Assembly (NCBI GenBank): GCA_934565855.1
Contig: CAKTIO010000005.1
Coordinates: 62,001-126,000 of the forward strand
DNA: 64,000 bases
Reading direction: 5' to 3'
Source of the DNA: an uncultured Dysosmobacter sp.
GTDB taxonomy: Bacteria; Bacillota; Clostridia; Oscillospirales; Oscillospiraceae
The notes under the pieces were generated by a model, which worked only from the letters and a program-made list of their open reading frames with translations, was not told the DNA's origin and did no database searches. Of the stretch, positions 8,387 to 16,027 are shown piece after piece. Every line of letters starts with the position of its first letter. Within the stretch, counting starts at the first letter, position 1. The position numbers and the translations under genes were made by a program.

Positions 8387-9229
8387 ATGTTTCGTATCGT
8401 GAGAAAAGAGGCTCTCAAACCGACTGTCGTTCTGTTTGAGATCGAAGCTCCCTTGATCGCCAAGAAAGCACAGCCCGGTCAGTTCATCATTCTGCGTGTG
8501 GATGAGAACGGCGAGCGGATCCCCCTGACGATCCATGACTACGACCGTGAAAAGGGTACCGTCAGCATCATTGTTCAGATCGTCGGCTCTACTACGGAAA
8601 AGCTGAACCACCTGAACGAGGGCGATTACCTCCAGGACTTTGTGGGTCCTTTGGGCAAGGCAACGGAGACCGAGGGAAAGAAGAAGGTTGCCGTGGTCGG
8701 CGGCGGCGTTGGCTGCGCCATTGCCTATCCTGTTCTGAAAAAGTTTCATGACTGCGGCGCAGAGGTCCATGCGGTCATCGGCTTCAAGAACAAGGACGTG
8801 GTGATTCTGGAGGATAAATTTAAAGAGGCTTCCTCTGTTTTGAAGGTCTGCACGGACGATGGCTCTTATGGTCAGAAGGGTCTGGTTACGGATGCTCTGA
8901 AGGAGCTCATCGACGCCGGAAACCAGTATGACGAGATCTTCGCCATCGGTCCTATGGTCATGATGAAGTTCGTCTGTAAGACGACCCAGCCCTACGGCAT
9001 CCCCACCACCGTCTCCATGAGCCCCATCATGATCGACGGCACGGGCATGTGCGGTGGCTGCCGTTTGGCAGTGGGCGGCGAAATGAAGTTCGCCTGCGTG
9101 GACGGTCCTGACTTCGACGGATTTAAGGTTGACTGGGATCTGGCGGTCAAGCGCAACCAGATGTACCGGGACTTTGAAATGCACAAGCATGAAGAGACCT
9201 GCAACCTGTTCAAGAAGGAGGCTGAATAA
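8387..9229 (+). CDS. nfnA: NADH-dependent ferredoxin:NADP+ oxidoreductase small subunit (NfnA)
   Basis: Small subunit of the electron-bifurcating transhydrogenase NfnAB, which couples ferredoxin and NADH oxidation to NADP+ reduction in anaerobes. The 280-residue protein has a ferredoxin-reductase-type FAD domain (QPGQFIILRVDENGERIPLTI), an NAD-binding domain (VAVVGGGVGCAIAYP) and a C-terminal [2Fe-2S] site seen as MCGGCRLAVGG followed by FACVDGPDF. The partner gene follows after 2 bases. Related proteins in other pathways (PyrK, SudB) share the fold, but pairing with the GltD-like gene supports NfnA. Confidence 0.92.
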   Translation: MFRIVRKEALKPTVVLFEIEAPLIAKKAQPGQFIILRVDENGERIPLTIHDYDREKGTVSIIVQIVGSTTEKLNHLNEGDYLQDFVGPLGKATETEGKKKVAVVGGGVGCAIAYPVLKKFHDCGAEVHAVIGFKNKDVVILEDKFKEASSVLKVCTDDGSYGQKGLVTDALKELIDAGNQYDEIFAIGPMVMMKFVCKTTQPYGIPTTVSMSPIMIDGTGMCGGCRLAVGGEMKFACVDGPDFDGFKVDWDLAVKRNQMYRDFEMHKHEETCNLFKKEAE

Positions 9230-9231
9230 TC

Positions 9232-10614
9232 ATGGCAAACATGAGCTTGAAGAAGAATCCGATGCCTTCTCAGGCGCCGGATGTGCGTAATAAAAACTTT
9301 GAGGAAGTGACTCTGGGCTATACCGAGGAAATGGCTCTGGATGAAGCCCAGCGCTGCCTGCACTGCAAGAACCCCGCCTGTATGAAGGGCTGCCCGGTCA
9401 TGGTACATATTCCCGATTTCATCAAGGAAGTTGCCGCCGGTAATTATGAAGAGGCTTACCAGGTCATCTCCCACACCAGCGCTCTGCCCGCCGTGTGCGG
9501 TCGTGTCTGCCCGCAGGAAAACCAGTGCGAGAAGTACTGCGTCCGTGGTATCAAGGGCGAGCCGGTCGGCATTGGTCGTCTGGAGCGTTTCGTTGCCGAC
9601 TGGCACAACGCACACTCCACAGCTGCTGCGGAAAAGCCGGTTTCCAATGGTCATAAGGTGGCAGTGGTCGGCTCCGGTCCCTCTGGTCTGACCTGCGCGG
9701 GCGACCTGGCAAGAAAGGGCTATGATGTCACTGTGTTTGAAGCACTGCATCTGGCTGGCGGTGTGCTGGTATACGGCATTCCGGAGTTCCGTCTGCCCAA
9801 GTCCATCGTGCAGAAGGAAGTGGACGGCTTGAAGGCACTGGGCGTGACCATCGCCACCGATACTGTCATCGGTCGTACCGTTTCCGTGGATGAGCTGATG
9901 GATGACATGGGCTTTGAGGCGGTGTTTATCGGTTCCGGCGCGGGTCTGCCCATGTTCATGAACATCCCCGGTGTCAACTACAAGGGTGTTCTGTCCGCCA
10001 ACGAGTTCCTGACCCGTATCAACCTGATGAAAGCTTACAAGCCGGATTCGGATACCCCCATCATCCATCCCAAGAAGGTGGCAGTCGTGGGCGGCGGCAA
10101 CGTGGCAATGGATGCCGCCCGCTGCGCAAAGCGTCTGGGCGCCGAGGTTTACATCGTTTACCGCCGCGGCATGGAGGAACTGCCTGCCCGTAAGGAAGAG
10201 GTTGAGCATGCCGAGGAAGAGGGTATCATCTTCAAGACCCTGAACAACCCCGTGGAGATTCTGGCGGACGAGGACGACAATGTCAACAAGATCCGCTGCA
10301 TCAAGATGGAGCTGGGTGAGCCGGATGCTTCCGGTCGCCGCCGTCCCATTGAGGTTCCCGGCAGTGAGTTTGATCTGGATGTGGACTGCGTGATCATGGC
10401 TCTGGGTACCAGCCCCAACCCGCTGATTAAGTCTACCACCAAGGGACTGGAGATCAACAAGAAGGGCGGCATTGTGGTCAATGAGGACGGTTTGACATCC
10501 CGTGAGCATGTGTACGCCGGCGGCGATGCTGTTACTGGCGCTGCTACCGTAATTCTGGCAATGGGTGCTGGCAAGACTGCTGCAAAGGCAATCGACGAAG
10601 CCCTGAGCAAGTAA
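9232..10614 (+). CDS. nfnB: NfnB large subunit / NADPH-dependent glutamate synthase-type flavoprotein
   Basis: A 460-residue GltD-like flavoprotein carrying two [4Fe-4S] clusters in its N-terminal domain (CLHCKNPACMKGCPV, then CGRVCPQENQCEKYC). An FAD Rossmann site follows (VAVVGSGPSGLTCAG, near residue 140), then an NADPH site (VAVVGGGNVAMDAARCAKRLG) and the C-terminal FAD motif VYAGGDAVTGAATV. In NfnAB this subunit holds the bifurcating FAD. Annotation pipelines often label it gltA (glutamate synthase small chain), but no GltB is nearby and nfnA is adjacent. Start ATG 9232 has a GGAGG site within the end of nfnA. Confidence 0.93.
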   Translation: MANMSLKKNPMPSQAPDVRNKNFEEVTLGYTEEMALDEAQRCLHCKNPACMKGCPVMVHIPDFIKEVAAGNYEEAYQVISHTSALPAVCGRVCPQENQCEKYCVRGIKGEPVGIGRLERFVADWHNAHSTAAAEKPVSNGHKVAVVGSGPSGLTCAGDLARKGYDVTVFEALHLAGGVLVYGIPEFRLPKSIVQKEVDGLKALGVTIATDTVIGRTVSVDELMDDMGFEAVFIGSGAGLPMFMNIPGVNYKGVLSANEFLTRINLMKAYKPDSDTPIIHPKKVAVVGGGNVAMDAARCAKRLGAEVYIVYRRGMEELPARKEEVEHAEEEGIIFKTLNNPVEILADEDDNVNKIRCIKMELGEPDASGRRRPIEVPGSEFDLDVDCVIMALGTSPNPLIKSTTKGLEINKKGGIVVNEDGLTSREHVYAGGDAVTGAATVILAMGAGKTAAKAIDEALSK

Positions 10615-10631
10615 AAGCAAATCGAAATAGA

Positions 10632-10662
10632 AACAGCACCGCTGAAAAGCGGTGCTGTTTTT
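10632..10662 (+). terminator. Terminator of nfnAB
   Basis: AACAGCACCGCT, a GAAA loop, AGCGGTGCTGTT and a T run. The ribosome site of the next gene follows almost immediately. Confidence 0.9.
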
Positions 10663-10682
10663 ATAGAAGGAGAGTGGAATTG

Positions 10683-11108
10683 ATGGATGAACAGCAGTTT
10701 CAGATATTTTACAGTACGGGAATGGAGCATTATCAATTTATCGAATTACATCTGGAAGGAATATATGCACAATTAAGTGGGAAACAGTTTTGCGATGGTT
10801 TGCAGGATGTAGGACGGGATGGACTGTACCGGATTATCAGGAAGATTCAAGAACAGGAAAAGATAACAGGGGTGCAGGTGTTTTCAAATGAAGAGTATAA
10901 GGAACTGGATGTGATCAATCAACGGCGTAATTTTTGGGTGCATAGTTTTTGGACAGAATTGGTGTTTGACTGCACAACGGGACTGCCTAAAAAGATAATG
11001 GATATGCAGAAGCTGCAACAGGATGTGCAGAAAGCAAGTTCTATGAGGAAGAACCTTTATGATAAGTACATCGAGCTGTTACAGGAATATGACAAAACAA
11101 TGATTTAG
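10683..11108 (+). CDS. Uncharacterised protein with a HEPN-type RN-x3-H motif
   Basis: A 141-residue, probably all-helical protein that I cannot place in a named family. Residues 82-87 read RNFWVH, which fits the Rx4H (RN-x3-H) signature of HEPN ribonucleases, and the surrounding ELDVINQRRN helix is consistent with that fold. The base composition is visibly more AT-rich than the flanking nfn and liv genes, which suggests recent acquisition. ATG 10683 follows AAGGAG at 10 bases; an in-frame GTG at 10674 is too close. No partner nucleotidyltransferase or antitoxin gene is adjacent. Confidence 0.6.
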   Translation: MDEQQFQIFYSTGMEHYQFIELHLEGIYAQLSGKQFCDGLQDVGRDGLYRIIRKIQEQEKITGVQVFSNEEYKELDVINQRRNFWVHSFWTELVFDCTTGLPKKIMDMQKLQQDVQKASSMRKNLYDKYIELLQEYDKTMI

Positions 11109-11131
11109 CGAATTTGTTATAAAAATTTTCC

Positions 11132-11160
11132 TTGCGGACAGAGATGGATTCCGGTAGGAT
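11132..11160 (+). promoter_or_regulatory. Possible promoter of the small membrane protein gene at 11199
   Basis: TTGCGG (11132-11137), 17 bases, TAGGAT (11155-11160). Both hexamers are only moderate matches. Confidence 0.35.
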
Positions 11161-11198
11161 AAATAAAAACAAATGCGCAGAATGGGGTGTGAAGAAAG

Positions 11199-11531
11199 AT
11201 GCAGGCACAGGAAAAATCCGGATGGAAACGCCCATGGCATCGGTGGTGTGTGCTGGCGGCGGGACTGCTGCAGCTGTGGACTCTGCGGCTTTACATTCGG
11301 GAATGGCGGCAGCTGGCGGCGTTTGCATCCCCGGAAGAACTGGACACAGCGCATATGGGCTTCCGGTGTGGGCTTTGCGGACTGCTGGCTGGAATATTTC
11401 TGGGAGAGTTTCTGATCAAAAGCCTGATTTCCAGTCAACGTGGCAATCGACTGGCGGAAGGCATCCTGCTTTTGGTCTTGACCATAGCATGGGGTGTAGC
11501 TGGAGTGGTGCTTCCCATATACCGGATCTGA
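11199..11531 (+). CDS. Small two-span membrane protein, unknown function
   Basis: The 110-residue reading has two plausible membrane segments (CVLAAGLLQLWTLRLYI near residues 17-33, and the stretch GILLLVLTIAWGVAGVVLP near the C terminus) with positive charges on the N-terminal side. Two other frames are open across the same DNA, and this one was chosen because only it gives sensible membrane segments. The ribosome site (GAAGAAAG) is weak. A further 24-codon hydrophobic reading (GTG 11535 to TAA 11609) follows immediately and might be a second small membrane peptide, but nothing else supports it. Confidence 0.5.
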   Translation: MQAQEKSGWKRPWHRWCVLAAGLLQLWTLRLYIREWRQLAAFASPEELDTAHMGFRCGLCGLLAGIFLGEFLIKSLISSQRGNRLAEGILLLVLTIAWGVAGVVLPIYRI

Positions 11532-11623
11532 TGGGTGTTCTACCTCCTGCTGCTTCTCTGTGGCAGCATATGGTCCTTCTGGAAATACCGGAGGAGCAAA
11601 GGAGCGTAAATTGAGGGAATCAG

Positions 11624-11668
11624 AAAAACGACCAGAGGCGGAATCTGTGCTGCAGACCGCTGCTGGTC
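11624..11668 (-). terminator. Terminator of the DUF5662 gene
   Basis: On the minus strand GACCAGCAGCGG pairs with CCGCCTCTGGTC and is followed by GTTTTTC. Confidence 0.7.
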
Positions 11669-11686
11669 ATTTACTATGTACCAGAT

Positions 11687-12220
11687 TCAATTTTTACCCA
11701 GAATATCATGCCGGATGTAAGCAAAGGCGGCATCCTCGCCCTCGTCCCGAAGCTTCAGCAGCATTTTTTCCAGCAGAGCGGCGGTATTGGGGTGGAGCAT
11801 CAGATGCCGCCCCTTGCCCCGCTGAAAGAATTCATAGGGATCTCCGTTGGAAAACTGATCGCCGCGGTAAACACGGCTGGCAGCCAATCGGTCACAGAAC
11901 ATTTCCGCGACATATTTTACTGGCATTTCGATGCCGATGATGCCCTCGCCGTGGGTGCCATAGTCCGTCCAGTATTCAAAATGGTGGCGGTTGCGCCCCT
12001 TGTGGTGCATCCAGGAGGAGGAATAGCCCTTTTCCCGGCGCTCGGCGTCATTGGGGCTGCGGTCGCCCTGAAAATAGCGGATCCCCACAAGAAATTCCTG
12101 GGGGGAGTATTTGGACAGGTCATGGGTCAAGCCCTGCCAGTAAAGTCCCAGACGGAAGCAGTATTTCCGTACCAGCCGCCGGTGGTGATTGATGGTTTTC
12201 AAATGTGCCAGAAAGTGCAA
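11687..12220 (-). CDS. DUF5662 family protein
   Basis: A 177-residue soluble protein common in gut Clostridia. It has the recognisable pattern HHRRLVRKYCFRLGLYWQGL, then HDLSKYSPQEFLVG, then SSSWMHHKGRNRHHFEYW. The repeated His and Asp residues (HDLSKYS, HHKGRNRHHFEYW) suggest a metal-dependent, HD-like site, but no activity is established. The start is the TTG at 12220: GAGGTGA lies about 7 bases upstream and there is no ATG in frame nearby. It is convergent with the membrane protein gene and monocistronic. Confidence 0.85.
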   Translation of the reverse strand: MHFLAHLKTINHHRRLVRKYCFRLGLYWQGLTHDLSKYSPQEFLVGIRYFQGDRSPNDAERREKGYSSSWMHHKGRNRHHFEYWTDYGTHGEGIIGIEMPVKYVAEMFCDRLAASRVYRGDQFSNGDPYEFFQRGKGRHLMLHPNTAALLEKMLLKLRDEGEDAAFAYIRHDILGKN

Positions 12221-12290
12221 CGGGTCGTCACCTCACTTGAGAGTTTCCATGCCACAGTATAGCATACTCTTGAAAAAAACACGAGAGAAA

Positions 12291-12326
12291 TCAAAAAACC
12301 GCGCCCTCTTTTTGTGAGAGCGCGGT
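12291..12326 (-). terminator. Terminator of the liv operon
   Basis: On the minus strand ACCGCGCTCTC pairs with GAGGGCGCGGT (one wobble) and is followed by TTTTTTG, just after the livF stop. Confidence 0.88.
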
Positions 12327-12338
12327 GAGGGACGGAAA

Positions 12339-13049
12339 TCAGCCGCCCAGATATGCCTTTTTGATGGCGGGACTTTCCAGCAACTCTTCGCCGGTGCCGG
12401 TGGTAACGATCTTTCCGGTTTCCAGCACATAGCCGCGGTTAGCGACGGACAGCGCCGCTTGGGCGTTTTGTTCCACCAGGAGGATGGTGGTTCCAGCTTT
12501 GTGCAGGCTGCGGATGATATCAAAAATCTGCTCCACCAGAATGGGAGCGAGACCCATTGAGGGTTCATCCAGCATCAACAGCTTGGGATGGCTCATCAGG
12601 GCACGCCCCATAGCAAGCATCTGCTGTTCGCCGCCGGAGAGCGTTCCCGCCACCTGGCGGCGGCGTTCCTTCAGACGGGGGAACAGGTCGAAGACCATTT
12701 CCAGATCCTTGGGAATTCCCGCATTGCCCTGTGTGTAAGCGCCCATTTCCAGATTTTCCTGCACGGACATTTGAAGAAAGACCCGGCGTCCCTCGGGGAC
12801 CAATGCCAGACCGCGCTCCACGACCTTGTGGGGCGGGACCTTGCTCAGATCCTCTCCAAGAAAGGAGACCGACCCGGTCTTGCTGCGAAGCAGTCCCGCG
12901 ATGGTGTTCAGAGTGGTGGATTTGCCCGCGCCGTTGGCACCGATCAGGGTCACCACCTCTCCCTCCTGTACCTCAAAGGAAATGCCCTTGATGGCATGGA
13001 TGCTGCCATAATAAACGTGGATGTCCTCCACCTTTAAGATCGTGTTCAT
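12339..13049 (-). CDS. livF: Branched-chain amino acid ABC transporter ATP-binding protein LivF
   Basis: A 236-residue ABC ATPase. Walker A is GANGAGKST at residues 37-45, the signature is LSGGEQQM and Walker B is LLMLDEPSMGL. The short length without a C-terminal extension, and TGTGEELL near the end, are typical of LivF. Its start codon overlaps the livG stop (ATGA), so translation is coupled. It is the last gene of the livK-H-M-G-F operon, which imports leucine, isoleucine, valine or related amino acids. Confidence 0.95.
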   Translation of the reverse strand: MNTILKVEDIHVYYGSIHAIKGISFEVQEGEVVTLIGANGAGKSTTLNTIAGLLRSKTGSVSFLGEDLSKVPPHKVVERGLALVPEGRRVFLQMSVQENLEMGAYTQGNAGIPKDLEMVFDLFPRLKERRRQVAGTLSGGEQQMLAMGRALMSHPKLLMLDEPSMGLAPILVEQIFDIIRSLHKAGTTILLVEQNAQAALSVANRGYVLETGKIVTTGTGEELLESPAIKKAYLGG

Positions 13050-13885
13050 GCGCCTGCCTCCCTCTTTTTGCCCAGATATGCCTCAATGACGGTGGGATTG
13101 GACTGGATGTCCGCGGGACTGCCCTTGGCAATGACATGACCAAAGTTCAGCACACAGATGCCCTCGCAGATATTCATGACCAGACTCATATCATGCTCAA
13201 TGAGCAGCACGGCGATCTGGAAGGTGTCCCGGATCTTGCGGATGGTCTCCATCAGGTCTGCGGTTTCCGATGGGTTCATACCGGCGGCGGGTTCATCCAG
13301 CAGCAGCAGGCTGGGATTGGTGGCAAGGGCGCGGACGATCTCCAGGCGGCGCTGTGCGCCATAGGGCAGAGAACCTGCCTTGACCTGAGCCAGATCCTGC
13401 ATATCAAACAGGCTCAGCAGCTCCAGCGCCCGCTCGTGCGCTACCTTTTCCTCTTTCCAGTAGCCGGGAAGCCGGAAGATGCCGCTGAACATGGAGTAAC
13501 GCATGTCCTGATTCATACCGACCTTTACATTATCCTCCACGCTGAGGTTGTCAAACAGGCGGATGTTCTGAAAGGTTCTGGCAATTCCGGCACGGTTGAC
13601 CTGCATGGTGTTCATGCCGTGGGTGTCCTTACCGTCCAGCAGGATGGTGCCGGTGGTGGGATGGTACACCTTGGTGAGCAGATTGAACACGGTGGTCTTA
13701 CCGGCACCGTTGGGACCGATCAGACCGGCAATCTCTGTCCGTCCGATGGTCAGGTTGAAGTTCTCCACGGCCTTCAGACCGCCGAAGGTAATGCCCAGAT
13801 TGATGCACTCCAGAATGGGGTGCTTGTCAATGTCCCGGTCCGGGATCAGAGCGCTGGACGGGACAGGAACCAGTTTGGAAAACAT
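13046..13885 (-). CDS. livG: Branched-chain amino acid ABC transporter ATP-binding protein LivG
   Basis: A 279-residue ABC ATPase. Walker A is GPNGAGKTT at residues 57-65. The unusual signature LPYGAQRRLEIVRAL replaces the classical LSGGQ, as expected for LivG, and Walker B is LLLLDEPAAGM. The LivG-type C-terminal BCA_ABC extension ends with NPTVIEAYLG. The first 20 or so residues before the ABC domain are unusual in length, but the whole frame is open. The start lies 1 base after livM. Confidence 0.95.
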   Translation of the reverse strand: MFSKLVPVPSSALIPDRDIDKHPILECINLGITFGGLKAVENFNLTIGRTEIAGLIGPNGAGKTTVFNLLTKVYHPTTGTILLDGKDTHGMNTMQVNRAGIARTFQNIRLFDNLSVEDNVKVGMNQDMRYSMFSGIFRLPGYWKEEKVAHERALELLSLFDMQDLAQVKAGSLPYGAQRRLEIVRALATNPSLLLLDEPAAGMNPSETADLMETIRKIRDTFQIAVLLIEHDMSLVMNICEGICVLNFGHVIAKGSPADIQSNPTVIEAYLGKKREAGA

Positions 13886-13886
13886 A

Positions 13887-14951
13887 TCAGGCGTCTCCTT
13901 TCTGTGCCTTGCCGGTGATCTTTTCCTTCAGACCGCCAAAGAAGGACTTCAGCTTGGGGTTGTTGGTTGCCAGCATCACCAAAATCAGCACAATAGCGTA
14001 CACCAGCATCCGGTAGTCAGCAAACTGCCGCAGCATTTCCGGCAGCACCGTCAGCGTGGCGGCGGCAATGATAGACCCCAGCATGTTGCCCAGACCGCCC
14101 AGCACCACAAACACCAGAATGAGAATAGAGGTGTTGAAGTCGAACTTATTGGCAACGATGGTGGAATAATTCATGGCAAACAGAGCGCCTGCCGCACCGG
14201 CAAGGGCTGCGGAGGTGACAAATGCCATCAGTTTGTACTTGGTGATGTTGATGCCCACGCTTTCTGCGGCGATGCGGTTATCCCGGATCGCCATGATGGC
14301 ACGACCAGCGCGGCTGTTGACCAGATTGAAGATAATGAACAGAGACAGCAGAACCAGAATAGCGCCTGCGGTAAAGGTAGAGATCTTGGTGATGCCGCCG
14401 ATGCCCATAGGACCGCTGATAAGCGCCTTGCCGCCTTCGTTCAGATTGGTGGTGTCACTGAGCAGACTCATGTGAAGCCCGCGGTCATCCACACCAACGT
14501 AAAGGTTGTTGAAAATGCTCTTGATGATCTCACCGAATGCCAGCGTTACGATGGCAAGATAGTCGCCCTTCAACCGCAGCACGGGAATGCCGATCAGCAC
14601 ACCGGCAACGGCGGCAAAGGCGGCGCCGATAAGCATTGCGACCGCCAACCGCAGCGGTGCGGAGGGAATAGCATCGGACAGTGCCAGCGCGGCGGCGGTT
14701 CCGGTGAATGCGCCCATCGACATGAATCCGGCATGTCCCAGGCTCAGCTCGCCCAGAACGCCAACGGTCAGGTTCAGGGACATTGCCATGACCACATAGG
14801 CGCAGATGGGGACCAGCATGCCCTTCATGGAGGAGCTGATGGCTCCGGTGCTGCTCATCACCTGAAAGATCACATATGCCGCAAGGACCAGTATGTAGGT
14901 AGCGGCGTTTTTCAGCGAGGAGCGGCGGAAGGTATTCTGTAATGTTTTCAT
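13887..14951 (-). CDS. livM: Branched-chain amino acid ABC transporter permease LivM
   Basis: A 354-residue polytopic permease with the LivM/LivH-family core GELSLGHAGFMSMGAFTG and the EAA-like cytoplasmic loop GRAIMAIRDNRIAAESVGIN that contacts the ATPases. The start at 14951 is preferred because GAGGTGGAG lies just upstream; an in-frame GTG at 14975 would overlap livH. Ten bases separate it from livH. Confidence 0.94.
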   Translation of the reverse strand: MKTLQNTFRRSSLKNAATYILVLAAYVIFQVMSSTGAISSSMKGMLVPICAYVVMAMSLNLTVGVLGELSLGHAGFMSMGAFTGTAAALALSDAIPSAPLRLAVAMLIGAAFAAVAGVLIGIPVLRLKGDYLAIVTLAFGEIIKSIFNNLYVGVDDRGLHMSLLSDTTNLNEGGKALISGPMGIGGITKISTFTAGAILVLLSLFIIFNLVNSRAGRAIMAIRDNRIAAESVGINITKYKLMAFVTSAALAGAAGALFAMNYSTIVANKFDFNTSILILVFVVLGGLGNMLGSIIAAATLTVLPEMLRQFADYRMLVYAIVLILVMLATNNPKLKSFFGGLKEKITGKAQKGDA

Positions 14952-14961
14952 ACGCTCCACC

Positions 14962-15870
14962 TCAAACTTTCTCACGGACCTGCTTGCCTAAAAGACCCGC
15001 AGGCTTTACCAGCAGCACAACGATCAGCACAGTGAACACCACGGCGTCCGACAGCTGGGTGCCGACATAGGCTTTGGCGAAGATCTCGATGATGCCCAGC
15101 AGCAGACCGCCCAGCAGCGCACCGGGAATGGAGCCGATGCCGCCGAACACGGCGGCGGTGAACGCCTTGATACCGGGCATGGAACCGGTGGTGGGTGTCA
15201 GCGTGGGATAGGCGGAGCACAGCAGCACACCGGCAATGGCGGCAAGACCGGAGCCGATGGCGAAGGTCATGGAAATGGTCGCGTTCACATTGATACCCAT
15301 CAGCTGTGCGGCGCCCTTGTCCTCGGAGCAGGCGCGCATGGCTTTACCCCACTTGGTTTTTCCTGTGAACCAGGTCAGTCCCAGCATGATGATGATACAC
15401 ACGGCAATGGTGGTCAGGGTGACATAGGAGAGCTTCAACTGACCGCCAAACAGCTCAATACCAGTTTCCACGGCGTCGCTGTCAGCGGCGTTGGTCACGA
15501 AGAAGCTGGGAAAGACCTTGGGATTGGAGGTCCACAGCAGCAGAGCGGTGTTTTGCAGGAAATAGCTGACGCCGATGGCAGTGATCAGCACCGCCAGGGA
15601 GGGGGCGGAGCGCAGCGGCTTATAAGCCAGCCGCTCCACCACAATGCCCAGCACTGTGCAGACGATGACCGCCAGCAGAATGCCAACCACAGGAGGTAGA
15701 TTAAACCGGGAAATAGCATAGAAGCAGATGTAAGCGCCCACCATGATAACATCGCCGTGGGCGAAGTTCAGCATTTTGGCAATGCCATAAACCATCGTAT
15801 AGCCCAGTGCGATGATGGCGTAAATACTGCCCAGGCTGATGCCGCTGATGAGGAAATTCAATAAAGCCAT
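14962..15870 (-). CDS. livH: Branched-chain amino acid ABC transporter permease LivH
   Basis: A 302-residue permease of the LivH family with the signature NFLISGISLGSIYAIIALG at the N terminus, MLNFAHGDVIMVGAY, and the ATPase-contact loop KWGKAMRACSEDKGAAQLMG. Forms the membrane channel with LivM. AGAGGTG precedes ATG 15870. A large structured spacer separates it from livK. Confidence 0.94.
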   Translation of the reverse strand: MALLNFLISGISLGSIYAIIALGYTMVYGIAKMLNFAHGDVIMVGAYICFYAISRFNLPPVVGILLAVIVCTVLGIVVERLAYKPLRSAPSLAVLITAIGVSYFLQNTALLLWTSNPKVFPSFFVTNAADSDAVETGIELFGGQLKLSYVTLTTIAVCIIIMLGLTWFTGKTKWGKAMRACSEDKGAAQLMGINVNATISMTFAIGSGLAAIAGVLLCSAYPTLTPTTGSMPGIKAFTAAVFGGIGSIPGALLGGLLLGIIEIFAKAYVGTQLSDAVVFTVLIVVLLVKPAGLLGKQVREKV

Positions 15871-15912
15871 GGATCACAACACCTCTTGCAATAGAATTTT
15901 GGGAAGCAGCTT

Positions 15913-15970
15913 GTGCGTATCGGAAAAACACCGGCAGGCTGAAAGGGGACGATGCTTTTCCGATACGCAC
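15913..15970 (-). promoter_or_regulatory. Long inverted repeat between livK and livH
   Basis: GTGCGTATCGGAAAA (15913-15927) and its exact complement (15956-15970) form a 15-bp stem with a 28-base loop. There is no T run on the minus strand, so it is more likely an mRNA-stabilising or attenuating structure than a simple terminator. Confidence 0.6.
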
Positions 15971-15977
15971 CGGGGTA

Positions 15978-16005
15978 CACGGCGGAGGAATGTCCCTCCG
16001 CCGTG
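15978..16005 (-). promoter_or_regulatory. Second intercistronic hairpin after livK
   Basis: CACGGCGGAGG (15978-15988) and CCTCCGCCGTG (15995-16005) form a perfect 11-bp stem with a 6-base loop, 22 bases after the livK stop. It has no T run. Such hairpins often protect the abundant binding-protein mRNA. Confidence 0.65.
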
Positions 16006-16027
16006 GGAAAACCGGTTTCCGGCAGGA

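Noticed and set aside
8992..10620. Long minus-strand frame across nfnB (542 codons)
   Set aside because: Antisense to a well-conserved gene, with low-complexity His/Gln composition and no family resemblance.
11535..11609. A 24-codon hydrophobic reading after the small membrane protein
   Set aside because: No ribosome site and too short to judge; mentioned only in the neighbouring gene entry.
11132..11614. Alternative frame (160 codons) over the small membrane protein gene
   Set aside because: It gives Gly/Ala-rich sequence without membrane segments or a ribosome site; the 11199 frame is more plausible.
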